NCBI RefSeq assembly: GCF_023898315.1
Contig: NC_064614.1
Location: 378,323,348-378,387,347, forward strand
Length of the DNA stretch: 64,000 nucleotides
DNA from: Schistocerca nitens
Taxonomy: Eukaryota > Arthropoda > Insecta > Orthoptera > Acrididae
Reading direction: 5' to 3'
Part shown: positions 45,473 through 56,923 of the stretch, one piece after another
Position numbering within the stretch: position 1 is the first letter of the stretch
Layout of the letters: every line of letters starts with the position of its first letter
Notes under the pieces: generated by a model
The model's database searches: none
Told to the model about the DNA's origin: nothing
The model's input: only the letters and a program-made list of their open reading frames with translations
Program-made: the position numbers and the translations under genes

Positions 45473-46876
45473 TGGAAATTGAAATAAGAACACCGTGAAT
45501 TCATTGTCCCAGGAAGGGGAAACTTTATTGACACATTCCTGGGGTCAGATACATCACATGATCACACTGACAGAACCACAGGCACATAGACACAGGCAAC
45601 AGAGCATGCACAATGTCGGCACTAGTACAGTGTATATCCACCTTTCGCAGCAATGCAGGCTGCTATTCTCCCATGGAGACGATCGTAGAGATGCTGGATG
45701 TAGTTCTGTGGAACGGCTTGCCATGCCGTTTCCACCTGGCGCCTCAGTTGGACCAGCGTTCGTGCCGGACGTGCAGACCGCGTGAGACGACGCTTCATCC
45801 AGTTCCAAACATGCTCAATGGGGGACAGATCCGGAGATCTTGCTGGCCAGGGTAGTTGACTTAACCTTCTAGAGCACGTTGGGTGGCACGGGATACATGC
45901 GGACGTGCATTGTCCTGTTGGAACAGCAAGTTCCCTTGCCGATCTAGGAATGGTAGAACGATGGGTTCGATGACGGTTTGGATGTACCGTGCACTATTCA
46001 GTGTCCCCTCGACGATCACCAGTGGTGTACGGCCAGTGTAGGAGATCGATCCCCACACCATGATGCCGGGTGTTGGCCCTGTGTACCTCGGTCGTATGCA
46101 GTCCTGATTGTGGCGCTCACCTGCACGGCGCCAAACACGCATACGACCATCATTGGCACCAAGGCAGAAGCGACTCTCATCGCTGAAGACGACACGTCTC
46201 CATTCGTCCCTCCATTCACGCCTGTCGCGACACCACTGGAGGCGGGCTGCACGATGTTGGGGCGTGAGCGGAAGACGGCCTAACGGTGTGCGGGACCGTA
46301 GCCCAGCTTCATGGAGACGGTTGCGAATGGTCCTCGCCGATACCCCAGGAGCAACAGTGTCCCTAATTTGCTGGGAAGTGGCGGTGCGGTCCCCTACGGC
46401 ACTGCGTAGGATCCTACGGTCTTGGCGTGCATCCGTGCGTCGCTGCGGTCCGGTCCCAGGTCGACGGGCACGTGCAACTTCCGCCGACCACTGGCGACAA
46501 CATCGATGTACTGTGGAGACCTCACGTCCCACGTGTTGAGCAATTCGGCGGTACGTCCACCCGGCCTCCCGCATGCCCACTATACGCCCTCGCTCAAAGT
46601 CCGTCAACTGCACATACGGTTCACGTCCACGCTGTCGCGGCATGCTACCAGTGTTAAAGACTGCGATGGAGCTCCGTATGCCACGGCAAACGACGGCGGC
46701 GGTGCACAAATGCTGCGCAGCTAGCGCCATTCGACGGCCAACACCGCGGTTCCTGGTGTGTCCGCTGTGCCGTGCGTGTGATCATTGCTTGTACAGCCCT
46801 CTCGCAGTGTCCGGAGCAAGTATGGTGGGTCTGACACACCGGTGTCAATGTGTTCTTTTTTCCATTTCCAGGAGTG
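45473..46876 (-). mobile_element. Tc1-like transposon (family E), nearly complete
   Basis: A 1,404-bp element with TA at 45471-45472 and 46877-46878. Inverted ends: CACTCCTGGAAATTGAAATA and, reverse-complemented, CACTCCTGGAAATGGAAAAA. It is GC-rich compared with its surroundings and encodes an almost intact transposase on the minus strand, so it is among the youngest DNA transposons in the window. Confidence 0.94.
45622..46643 (-). pseudogene. Tc1-like transposase, one frameshift from intact
   Basis: I prefer the start MPRQRGREPY at 46643 over the upstream Met at 46730, because Tc1-type transposases usually begin in this way. HTH regions: FERGRIVGMREAGWTYRRIA and TARTIRNRLHEAGL-type sequence. 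Catalytic residues: D in VVFSDESRFCLG (about 46195), D in FQQDNARPHVS (about 45920), E in SPDLSPIEHVW (about 45815). A one-base deletion near 45866 breaks the frame just before the last motif. Restoring the count gives about 340 residues, normal for the family. The stop is at 45622-45624. Confidence 0.93.
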
Positions 46877-46878
46877 TA

Positions 46879-47869
46879 GTTTGTAAATAACGTTGTGGGT
46901 AGACGTTGTGGTACTGGCGCAGCTAGCGAGGTAGTTTCATTCGTCTTAAATTGCCTTGCCGTCTATTGCCATGTCGTCCTTGTTAGTTACGTCTTTTGGT
47001 CATGTTTGGTTTAGTGTTATTTTCTACCGTCGACTGGTGTCTAGTTATATATCTTACGTGAACTGTGTCTCACTAAATGTGGCATTTCCTTCCTATAATT
47101 TTTTTTCATCCGTCCTCAGTTTTAATTAATGTTGTCTTCCGACTGGTTCAGTACGTAACTTTCAAGTGATGTAAGCAAATTTAATGTTTTTGCGTTGTGG
47201 AAGCATTTCCCATTTTATTGTATTAAAGTGTTTTGTACCATGGTAGTGCTGAGATTCGATACAGACGGTAGCGTGTATACGAGAATGCCATCATGAGTCA
47301 AAGATTAATTAGATGTCCACCAGGTGATAGTCTTGTAACAATCCGACTGTGTTAAGGTTTCAGACCCTCTTTTACACTATGCGAAGCGTTTCTGCGAAAC
47401 AATTTCATACACTTTTTTAAATGTGTGTTTTAATATGAGTGATGAAGATCTTTCGTTAAAAGCATGAAGCACTGAGTTGTACATGTTTTCGGCGATTGTG
47501 AAAATTAGAAATTTGTTTGACTTATTGGATCATATGACAAAATGCAAATATTTATTGAATGTGGACGTGATTCGTGGTTGTAAAATCACTTTTGCCACAA
47601 AATGTAATACGGTTATTATGTTTATCAGCGAATGATAGGTTGGAATTATGTCCAGTAAAACTGACAACACCTTCCACTACCTGCCAGCCACACTCCTACC
47701 GACAAGCAACAATAGTAAAGCAATAGGTTATGCACAGAGACTATCTTTCAGGCAAATGAATCCTCAAAAACTGACTGAAACAGCGTGTTCAGTAACATGA
47801 ACAGGAAACCAGCACTACACTACAAATGCAGTACAATACGTGATGAAGATAGATGGTGTTCCACATGCA
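46879..47869. other. anonymous intergenic sequence
   Basis: No gene or repeat recognised in about 1 kb. T-rich on the + strand. Confidence 0.45.
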
Positions 47870-48130
47870 CTGCCCAATGACACAGACAGTCATTTTAACG
47901 TCGAAACAACAATACAGGAGCCTGTTAAATATGAGCGTTCCACTTGGACAGTCCTGAGAATGGGGGACAGACTACGAGGCACAGTCACTGCCCCTTCACT
48001 CCAGTCCCAGACGTCTCAGACACCAGGACAGCACCGACCAGTCCGTCCTCAGTGCAGATGACGCCGCAATCTCTGCGAGGTCCTCCCGCTAAGGCGTCAA
48101 CTGCCAAGCCCCTAGCTCGCGCCATTGCTT
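47870..48130 (+). pseudogene. possible Gypsy integrase C-terminal relic
   Basis: Pieces read like the chromodomain-proximal tail of Gypsy-type integrases. Near 47935-48010 STWTVL and a following NGG/MGD segment occupy the place of the usual VLVNGR motif. A proline/threonine-rich tail (TRTAPTSPSSVQMTPQS) follows. Two frames are needed. There is no LTR or pol in the neighbourhood, so this could be chance. Confidence 0.35.
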
Positions 48131-48441
48131 CAAATGTGCCACTTTTTCTGCTGACCCTGGCACGATTGCACAGGGTCGGCCCGGTCGTTAGCTCGTCGAC
48201 ACCGTTGACGCCTGTGATAATCCCCGTGCCCTCTCTCCCGCAGCGAGAAAACTTTGGGGGATCTTAACAAGCCCTCAGTTACAACGGCAGGTCTTCACCG
48301 CAGTTCTAGTTGTTTTTTCTGAACAGGAAAGGTCATCTCAATGTCAAGAAGTTTACGAAAATGCCTCCATCGAATGCACAAACAGTCTTAGAAAACATTC
48401 TAGACATATCCAAGCCATATGCAGGTTTAATGTGGAAAACA
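48131..48441. other. anonymous intergenic sequence
   Basis: Nothing recognised between the possible integrase tail and the next Tc1-like element. Confidence 0.4.
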
Positions 48442-48442
48442 C

Positions 48443-49844
48443 ACTAATGGAAAAATATCGCAACAGGAATAATGACTTGTGCGACTTAAATGAAAGTTGG
48501 GAGGCGTGTTTCTACACCTGAAAAATGGTGTCTCTTGAAATTTCGTGGCAATGGCATAAGAGTGGCACTAGTAGTGCCACTGTGAGGATGCAAATCAGGT
48601 TTCCTCTAAATACAGTCTGTAACGATAGTGAGCACCAGTTACGTTTGAGGTGGACGTGGTGAGTTGATGTTCCTCGAGATTGCCTTTAAATCGACGAAGA
48701 CCCCGTTATCAACACCTTACTGAGTTTGAACGACGTCGCGTAATACGGCTACGAGAATCTGCATGTTGCTTCTGTGATATTGCAGAAAAACTTGGCAGGA
48801 ATGTAGCCACTGTTCATGATTGCTGGCAGCTGTGGTCACGAGAATCTACGGTCGCAAGAAGACCGGACTCCGAACGTGCACGTGGCACTACCGAAATGGG
48901 AGACCATCGTGTTCGGCGTATGGTTCTGGCGCGATGTACTGCATCTCCAACAGCAATTTGAGCAGCAGTTGGCACCACAGTAACACAACTAACTCTTACA
49001 AATAGGTTACTTCAAGGAAAGCTCCGAGCCAGACGCCTTGTACTGTGCATTCCACTGACCCCAAACCACAGCTTTTCGCGATTTCGATGATGTCAAGTGA
49101 AAGTATGTTGCAGGCCAGGGTGGATGTCTGTTGTATTTTCTGCTGAAATCTGGTTCTACTAGGGTGCACGTCATAGCCTAGTGTTGATTAGGTGGAGGCC
49201 AGATGTAGGCCTGCAATAAACCTGTTTGGATGCTAGACACACTGGACCTAAAGCTGAAGTTACGGTTTGGGGTGCGACTACGTATGAAATCAGCAGCGTT
49301 CCCGTGGTTATCCCACGCTCCGTGACTACAAATTTGTACGTCAATATTGTGATTCAACCTATTGTGCTCCATTCATGAATAGCATTCCAGGTGGAATTTT
49401 CCGGCAGGATAACGCCCGACGACATACTGCTGTTGTAACCCAAATGCTCTACAGTCAGTGTATTGCCTTCGCCTACTCGATCGCCAGATCTTCTCCAGTC
49501 GAGCACATATGGGACGACAAGTCCAGCTTCATTCACAGCTAGTATGAACCGTCCCTGTATTGACCGACCAAGTGCAACAGGCATAGACACTCGTCCTACA
49601 AACGGACATCGGCACCTGTGCCACATAATACATGCACGTTTGCATTCTTGTAGTCAACTTTCTGGCGGTTATGCCAATTATTAATGCACCAGCATTTCAT
49701 ATTTGCAATGGCTTATCTCGCGCTTAAACTAACCAGTGATCTTGCAATGTAAATGACTTAAATATGTTACCTAGATAAATGTATTCCCTAAATTCCATTA
49801 CCATTGATTAATTGTTTATTGTTATTGTGATTTTTTCCGTCAAT
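48443..49844 (+). mobile_element. Tc1-like transposon (family F), decayed
   Basis: The left end is CACTAATGGAAAAATATCGC. The right end, reverse-complemented, is TTGACGGAAAAAATCACAAT, which agrees over GACGGAAAAAATC-type positions. The encoded + strand transposase is broken. The precise right boundary is uncertain by a few bases. Confidence 0.75.
48680..49670 (+). pseudogene. Tc1-like transposase pseudogene (family F)
   Basis: The start is MPLNRRRPRYQHLTEFERRR at 48680, with the HTH IAEKLGRNVATVHDCWQLW. A stop follows AVLARCTASPTAI-like sequence at about 48960. Further on there are FRQDNARRHTAVV-like (49400-49440) and SPVEHIW-like (49490-49510) pieces and the C-terminal MHARLHSCSQLSGGYAN-like end near 49630-49680. 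Many substitutions and stops. Confidence 0.78.
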
Positions 49845-50341
49845 CTTCGAGCGGAGCCCTACCTTCGTGAAGTTCCCTTTAATCCTTGAAGTGACAATGG
49901 TAAATATGTGTACCACTAGACTTAAATGCTGTTTAGTACTTCATTTACTACAAACAACTGATTATATTGGAATCAATATATACACAGTAGTTCCTCTGGT
50001 AAGTATGAATAGCATTTTCATGTTTCTACGTCGGCAGCCTTGAGATATCAGCGAACAAGTGAGAAATGGTATGAATATTTACCGACGGCCTTTGGGGCAC
50101 TCGTCTACGGAGCTGGTTTTGTGATCAGTTAGCGTTTGTCACCTGTGGATTTACTCTACTGATATCTTCCGATATAAGCAACAGCGAATTTAATTGACAT
50201 AATATTTCCTACGTTATAAAGTATAAAATCAATGCGGTAGTCGTATGTAATCGCATATACAGCTAGTTTTGTTCGGCGCTGCAAATGTAACGAAATAGGC
50301 TGTATACGATAATGATGGAAGCTGAAGAAATGCATTAAAAT
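49845..50341. other. anonymous intergenic sequence
   Basis: AT-rich with no recognised feature. Confidence 0.45.
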
Positions 50342-50402
50342 TTGTGCCACGCCTGGGTCTTGAACCCAGGAATCCTAGTTCACTAGGCAGGAGTTGTAGC
50401 CA
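50342..50402 (-). repeat. tRNA-like fragment at the LINE 3' junction
   Basis: The minus strand reads GGTGGCTACAACTCCTGCC and then a B box GGGTTCAAGACCC with a closing acceptor-like GGCGTGGCAC. The D-arm is missing. It directly abuts the A-rich tail of the LINE at 50403. It may be a SINE head that served as target, or part of an unrelated SINE. Confidence 0.45.
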
Positions 50403-51598
50403 CCTTTTTTTTCTTTTTTTCTTTTTTTAATAGCAACGTTACTGGCGCCCAAAGCAAGGGGTGGGTTCAAAGTGGTCAGGGGTCGCAATCCGCCTGGCCA
50501 CCACGTCCCGTTCCCAACCACGAGAAAGCAAGGAAAGCGTAGGGAACATGGAGTAGATGTACAACGAAACTGGATTATTTATTTATTTATTTTCAACGTT
50601 TATACCACCGAGAATAGGAGGAAACCCGGCGTCGCGACGAGAAGGTCGCAGCAAGACGTCAGACTTATTGAGACTACCGACGTATAGTTTTTCCAAGAAG
50701 AACATTCCGATGACCAGGGAATATATCGGTTCTAAGTGTAGAAGAGGCGGGGATCAGCTCTACCTGGTTTTTAACAGGAAAACCTCAGCTCTGCGGACGC
50801 GGGTGGGGGGTGCGGGGGGTGGCGTATCAAGGAAGACACTGCACACTGAAAATGTAACTGGAGAAAAATTGTCTGTATTTCTGTATTTTGGGTTATGGAC
50901 AGCTGCATAATGGGGTTCATAAGGAACTATAAAAAATCAAGGATACTTTTCTCGCTAGTAGTGAGCTGCGAGTCCACAAATCCACTTCACAGTATTCGTC
51001 TTCGCTTGCGGGAAGTATCCCGCGTCCGAAAAGAGGAACAGTTGAGTAGATATCTGATGAGGAATCGTACGGGTAGTTACGGACAACATGTGTCGCTTCA
51101 AGAACCAGATACCTCTTCTCGATCTGCACACCAAGCGGTGCTCGTTTGTGTTCAGAAAATCACCGGCGACACACAACGGTGTGTCTGCGAGGTGAATCCT
51201 GTGAAGGCGTGATCGGCATACTTGCTTCCCACTGATAGTAAGGTACCGTGCACACTGGGCGACAGTGTCAAGATAAGGAGCGCACACCGGTCGCCAAACG
51301 GCACACCAGTCGACGTGGGGATGCTTCCCCTCAACCATATTCAGTACTTGTGTTGCTGAAGAAAGCCATAGATCGCAGTGTCACGGTACGCACGTAGCTC
51401 AGTTAGAGAAAAAAGTGGCGGAAGTAAAAGAAGGGCGCAGGTACTTTCGAAACTGGATCGGTCCTGAGAGAGACTGGGTTGCAAGGGCCTCCAGCAATAG
51501 GCTGGTAAGGCACGTAGAACAAAGTTGGGTAATTTCCGGGAGTGTCTGCCTATCGAAGCCGCGGGCTCCAAATGATAGATATCGAGCATGCGATTCTA

Positions 51599-52260
51599 CG
51601 AGGCCTGTTCAGAAAGTAAGCTCCGATTGATTGCCAAATTGAAACCACAGTGAACATCAGAAATGTTTTACTTGTAACAATTAGCTAGACCTTTCAGCTA
51701 CTTCTCTACGTAGTCGCCGTTCTGACGTAGACTTTTGTCATAGCGTTGTACCAACTTTTCAATAGCCTCATCATAGAAGGCAGCCGCCAGTGCTTTCCGC
51801 CAATTCTCCGCGCTGGCCTACACCTCGTTGTCTGTGTCAAAATGTTGTCTTCAAAGACAGCGGTTCATGTGACCAGAGATGAAACTCAGGGGGAGACAAC
51901 TGCGGACTGTATTGTGGGTAATCTAACATTTCCATTTGAAAACGATGCAGGAGCATCTTCATTGCCCCTGCAGAATGCGGCTGAGAATTGTCTTGAAGAA
52001 GAAACAGCACGACAGTTATGTAATGTTAGCTGCATAGCTTGAGGCGAAATTTCTCACCAGGCCCTCGTACTTGGCGGCAGACACTATTTTCTAGACATCT
52101 TTACGCACTCACTGCGAGCTCAGAAATGAGAAGAGCGACGTGATGCTAACTGGGGTTATACTAGAGACACTATCCAACACATCTGTGCAAAGCTTTATCG
52201 GATTTTCATAGTCGTTTCCATTTCGCGACCGATCGGAGCTTACCTTCTGAACGCCCCTCG
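51599..52260 (-). mobile_element. internally deleted mariner inside the Merlin terminal repeat
   Basis: TA at 51597-51598 and 52261-52262. Inverted ends: CGAGGCCTGTTCAGAAAGTA and, reverse-complemented, CGAGGGGCGTTCAGAAGGTA, both continuing with the GCTCCGAT block. The minus strand retains only the transposase C-terminus FYDEAIEKLVQRYDKSLRQN with GDYVEK and a stop (51715-51790). At 662 bp it is about half of full length. Confidence 0.88.
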
Positions 52261-52550
52261 TAAATCGATCACGCGACTGTGGTGGCGGGTGTTCTGAGCA
52301 TGTTTATAGTGGTCACTACTGCAACGGTAAAAGAAGAGCGTTACTAAAATACTTGCAATTACAACTGAAACGACTTACTTCACTCGTCGTCGACATTGTC
52401 GTCATGAGAAAGTCAATTTGATGTGTATGCTACGGGAAGCATTTCCTTTTTGCCGTAACCCGAGTAGACTCTGCCAGTGTCACGCAAAAATATGGGCAGA
52501 GTGCCACATGCGTCAACTTTTCCTTGCAGCCACAAGTTATGCAAATACAG

Positions 52551-53418
52551 TTACTGGAACAAGTAGAGTTGGTCTCTTTCCTCTGGACGCCCTTCTCTTT
52601 TAATGGACGATTTCACTGATTTCCACAGCTGCTCGATGTTCTGCGTGTGCACACTGGGGTCATCGGAAGACAGGAGCTCTGCAGAGTGGTTGACGAACTC
52701 GTGATTGAATCCTTCTGCTTTCAGTGTCTTGTAGGGCTGAAAGCTGTCTGTAATCACTTTGCTACCGGGCAGTATAAAGTGCTTTATCAAACCGACTAAA
52801 TTTACTTTGTCTCTGGAGAACACTCTTACACACTAAGCACTTCCGGGACTTTCGTTCTATACCACCGAATTCTTAAATATATTTCATTTCATTCTTTCCT
52901 TCTTGCTATGTGCGATTCGTCCACTTCAACAACTTTATTTGGTCCACCGATCGGTACACTGTCGTTCGTCGCTATTACATAACACACTTCTCTGCAAAAC
53001 CCGAAATAGTCGCACACGGTATTGTTAGATAAGTGAGTTTCCGATGCTGTTGCTTGCAGGGTGCAGTCCCTAATCCAGCAATATACAAGAATATTGCTGG
53101 TCTGGATCGATAATTTGGAAAAGTCAAACCATATATTCTACCTGATTGTCGTTCGTTTACCACAGTTTCAGCAATGAAATTGTAAAGGCATTTCACTATC
53201 AGAACTCTTCTTACGAACATCTATAGACCGCAGTGTACACAGTCCATCCTGTCGTCATCCGGTGTTAGTCCATACTTCCGACGAAAATTCAAACAATTTT
53301 CTACATTGCATAAGCATGGAATTAGATTGTTCCACGTGAGGCAATCGGCCCAAGTAACGTCTGCAGTACCAGACATCCCATTCACTATCGACATAAAACG
53401 TTTGGGTTTGGCTAGCAA
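52551..53418 (-). pseudogene. Merlin/ISXO2-like transposase pseudogene
   Basis: The minus strand starts near 53418 with an N-terminal region including a zinc-ribbon-like C..C spacing (LIPCLCNVENCLNFRRKYGL, then MDCVHCG). After frame breaks, GGPNKVVEVDESHIARRKE (about 52890-52955) gives the first catalytic Asp. PGSKVITDSFQPYKTLKAEG (about 52710-52770) gives the second, and VHTQNIEQLWKSVKSSIKRE (about 52590-52650) the final acidic position. The order is that of the DDE ISXO2-like domain of Merlin elements. Dead copy. Confidence 0.82.
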
Positions 53419-55999
53419 CTCACAAATAATTTATCGAAACGTCCGCCATCACAATCGCGTGATCGATTTAGAATCTCACGTTCGATATCTATCGTTTGGA
53501 GCCCGCGGCTTCGATAGGCAAACATTCTTGTAAATCACACAGAATGCCTTGTGAGAGCCAATGAAAAGGGCTACTGCTCTGTCATGCACATGATACAGAC
53601 CTAAACTGTCCCTGAAGTGCGGGGAGTCGATGTTCTCTTACCTTATCTTGAACATCAATCCGTGGCAAACAAATGAACCCAATGCCACTAGCATGCGGCA
53701 GGCCATTATTGACGGAATCGAAAGTGTCGGTGCGACGTGGGGGGTACGTGACGCCAAATATGCGTTTACATATTGTGTCTGTTGCAGAAGATCAAGTACT
53801 CACAAACGGTGACCTAAGACCCCAGCTCGTAATTGGGAAAGTATGCGCCGGCAGTTGAGGGCAACTGCCCGCTGCAGATCAGTTGCGAAATGAAGTCCTA
53901 AGCATCGGATAGTATCAGCTACACGCAAAGGAGCAGCGTGGCCGCAGGAGCCCCGTACTTACAACCATGGTGTTCGATATGCGGACGTTAATGCAGCTAC
54001 TATAAGCTTCGCCGTAGGTGGTAACCGCTGGAAGTGACTCCGAGACCTCAGCACCTCTGCGCAGAACGATGTCGAGATCGTCTGCATAAGCAGTGCAGCT
54101 GAATACATGATCAACGAGAAACATCCCAGGGAGGCGTTGACGGAGGCCGCAGAGCAAGAGTTCCATGTTGAAAGCATACTTGTACAAAACTGCAGAGAAC
54201 GGGCAGCCTTGACGCACTGATCAACGGATCGAGATGAGAAGAGTGATAAGGCCATTGTAGAGGAAGGAGACGCGTTACGACGTCGACGGCAGTATCAGGA
54301 TAGCCCATAATTCAGAGCACCCCTTCCAGGTAGTCGTGATCGACTCGTTCGAAAGCCTGGCTGGTCAAGAGCTGCCAAAAGTCCGTGCAGACGACGAGCA
54401 CAAGCAAGAGTGATTATGTCCCAATAGCGACAGAGGGCAGTGCGGATGTTATGAGCGGCTTCCAGAGAAGTTTGATCTGGGGAAACCACGTATCGAGCTG
54501 TCCGTTTAAGCCGCGCTGCCAACAGCCGGGTAAAGATCTTATATCGCTGTTGAGTAACGCCAAGGGGCGGTAATCGCATATCCGTGAGGTACGCCGAGGC
54601 TTGTATATGGGAATGAGGAAACCATCGAGGAAGCTGTCTGGAATCGCCACGAAAGGTGGCACAAGGTCTTGACAAATTTCCGTCCACAATGGCGCCAGTA
54701 GGGTACGAAATGTCCGACAAAACTCCAGTGGGAGGCCGTCAGGGCCAGGCGATCTGTTAGTAGAACCCGTCTGGATAGCATCATGGACTATGTGCTCTGC
54801 GAGGTCAGCAAGCAGATCCATCGTCGCATCCACGGGAACCGAGCCAAAGGAGAGTCTGGAGACCGCCGTAACGTTGGCAGGGTGGTGACGTTGTTCAGAG
54901 TGCAGCGTAACAAAAGGTGCGTGGAGGGTAGACCCGATATCCCGTTGGGTGACAAAACTCTGTCCATCATCAGTCCTAAGAACACTAATCACAGTCCTCC
55001 GACGGTGACGTCTTTCCGCTATGACATACATAGAGGGATACTCCTGCACTAAAGCATCTTGTGTTCGCGTCCTGACCATAGCTCCTTCAAGGTGATGGCG
55101 AGAGAGGGATGTGAGCTGTGCCTTGGCACTATTCACCGTCGCCTGGTGTTCTGGCTAATACGGCATCATAGTATACTCCCAGGGATTGGTGAAATAGGTT
55201 TCCCGAGTGTGTCGGCACCACGCCGCAACCTCCCTTCCGTAACCAGTCAAGACCTTGAGAAGGGCAGACTTTGCACAGAACACCCACCAAGACAGGGCAG
55301 ACTGATAGGCATCAGGGCGTCGACGACAAGTTGTCCACGTGTTCTCGGTGATCTGCTGGCATTCGGGTGAAGTAAGGTGGGTCGTGTTCAGTTTCCGTGG
55401 TCCACGGCCGCACCACAGCCTTTGGCGGCAAAGATTGATGGCACAGATACATGACTCATGGTCAGAGAACGCAAAGGGGCAAACTTCAGCAGCCTGCAAC
55501 TCACTGACAATATCGCGGGAGATGTAAACACAATCGAGTCGGCTGGAATAATGGCTAGTGAAATGCATAAACCCCGGACGGTCGCCATGAACATGCTCCC
55601 AAGAATCCACTTGGCTGAGGTGTTGGAGAATTGTCGCTACCGCCACGCACGGAGAGTGACGTGGTAGTTTGGGTGCCTGAGTGCAGTTGAAATCGCCTCC
55701 CATGATCAATGCAACCTGCCGACCCAGGAAGAGAGGCTGACTGTCTCTGAGAAGAGGTGGAACATTTTATTTATGGATTCTTCCGTCGCTTCTTGACAGA
55801 ACAGTTCCGTAGTGAGGGTTGAATAACGGTTTTGACGGAGGTTATTACCAGACATAATTGAGAGAAGAAAGAATAGTGATGAACATTAGCTTTTTTCCGC
55901 AGGGGTGGCAGTGGAAATCTCTCGGAGAAGAATATAGACATTCTCTACAGTTTCGAAATGCTTCACGAGCAGTACAATACCGGCAAACTGAGCTCCCCG

Positions 56000-56113
56000 A
56001 AATTCAAATACCTCTAAGCACTATGGGATATGAGGTCAACAGTCCCCTAGATTTAGAACTACTTAAACCTAACCAACCTATGGACATAACACACATCCAT
56101 GCCCGAGGCAGAA
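56000..56113 (-). mobile_element. 5'-truncated SINE (main family)
   Basis: Contains only the body (GGACTGTTGACCTCATATCC on the minus strand, TTAGGTTGGTTAGGTTTAAG) and stops at GCCTCGGGC before the tRNA head. The direct repeat TGAG(C/T)TCCCCG is at 55989-55999 and 56114-56124. Older than the other copies judging by changes. Confidence 0.85.
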
Positions 56114-56124
56114 TGAGTTCCCCG

Positions 56125-56921
56125 TCGGCACACCCTGCGCTCGTCAAAAGGGTGGCTTCTTCGCTCTCTGCGAGAGCTCGTCACGGTATAATTTTCAGTA
56201 CGTGGCCAAGCAACCTTTCGTTTTGACTACCTTATAAACTATATGATAAGAAACACAAATTACAATGATAACTGTTGTGGTAATTTGGCCATTATTCGAT
56301 ATTTTCTAAGGTGCTCTGTTCAGTATTTCTAAATGTAAAGTTTTTCATTTAGCTGTTAATCCAGTAGAAAATCACGCGCTTAAAATCAAATTTACCTATC
56401 ATACGTACTTCAGAAATAACTTAAGATTTTGTGATTGTTTCTTTATTTTTTCCCAATAAATGTTGCAGTTTGAAGGCTAGAATACACAGTAAACATTTTT
56501 TCTTACATGATAGGGAAATCAATTTGAGTTTATTCTGCTAAGCTGTAGCCCAATTTTTATCACTTGTTGTTGAAATCAGTTATCTATTTCAGGGATCAGC
56601 ATACATCAATCGCCACCCCTCCACCTGTACATATCAAACTGCATGGCAGATCATTCACTGTGTGTCGTTATTCGCATCAGTGATTCAGAATAGTCATACC
56701 ATCCCACGAAACACTGGTGAGTAATTTTAACATACGCCAGGAGAGGAATGTACTGCAAATTATGAATGGTGGTAGTTACTGAAAAAAAAATATTAATTCT
56801 GTTTCTATTCACGGTCTGAAAACAACCTATCGATCGGCCAAAATAAGTGTAAACATTGGCATAATGTCCACGGAGAAGGTCCGCTAACATTTGTTGTGAA
56901 ACAGATTTATTACTGTCGATC
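56125..56921. other. anonymous intergenic sequence
   Basis: AT-rich, with no recognised feature. Confidence 0.45.
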
Positions 56922-56923
56922 TA

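Larger units (their letters stand above)
51541..53527 (-). mobile_element. Merlin (IS1016/IS1595-like) DNA transposon
   Basis: Long inverted ends of about 85 bp: 51541-51598 continued at 52261-52286, and the complement at 53438-53527. Both begin TGTYTGCCTATCGAAGCC-like and share CGCGGGCTCCAAA and GATAGATATCGA. A deleted mariner splits the left end. The transposase lies on the minus strand. The outer edge may extend further, since flanking bases are weakly similar, and no clear 8-9-bp duplication is seen. It interrupts the LINE. Confidence 0.8.
50403..55855 (-). mobile_element. LINE with endonuclease and RT (L1/Tx1-like?), interrupted by Merlin
   Basis: Minus strand, 5' to 3'. Endonuclease C-terminal half: GGDFNCTQAPKL (55695), SRLDCVYISRDIVSE, then FSDHESCICAINL near 55450. 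RT: SPGPDGLPLEFCRTF (54720), FLIPIYKPRR, ALLNSD (54600), then YKIFTRLLAARLKRTARYVV (54530), MRQGCPFSAVLYKYAFNMEL (54210) and the catalytic box AYADDLDIVL (54080). The C-terminal part CLGLHFATDL to HDRAVALF ends near 53550, resumes at about 51535 beyond the Merlin element, and ends with SRLHRIHLADTPLC (51200) and a 3' untranslated region with an A-rich tail at 50403-50428. Several frameshifts. Confidence 0.8.

Noticed and set aside
46108..46539. Open frames on the + strand opposite the family E transposase
   Set aside because: GC-rich antisense shadows of a clear transposase.
50472..50910. Open frames just left of the LINE C-terminus
   Set aside because: They lie on the antisense strand of the LINE 3' untranslated region.
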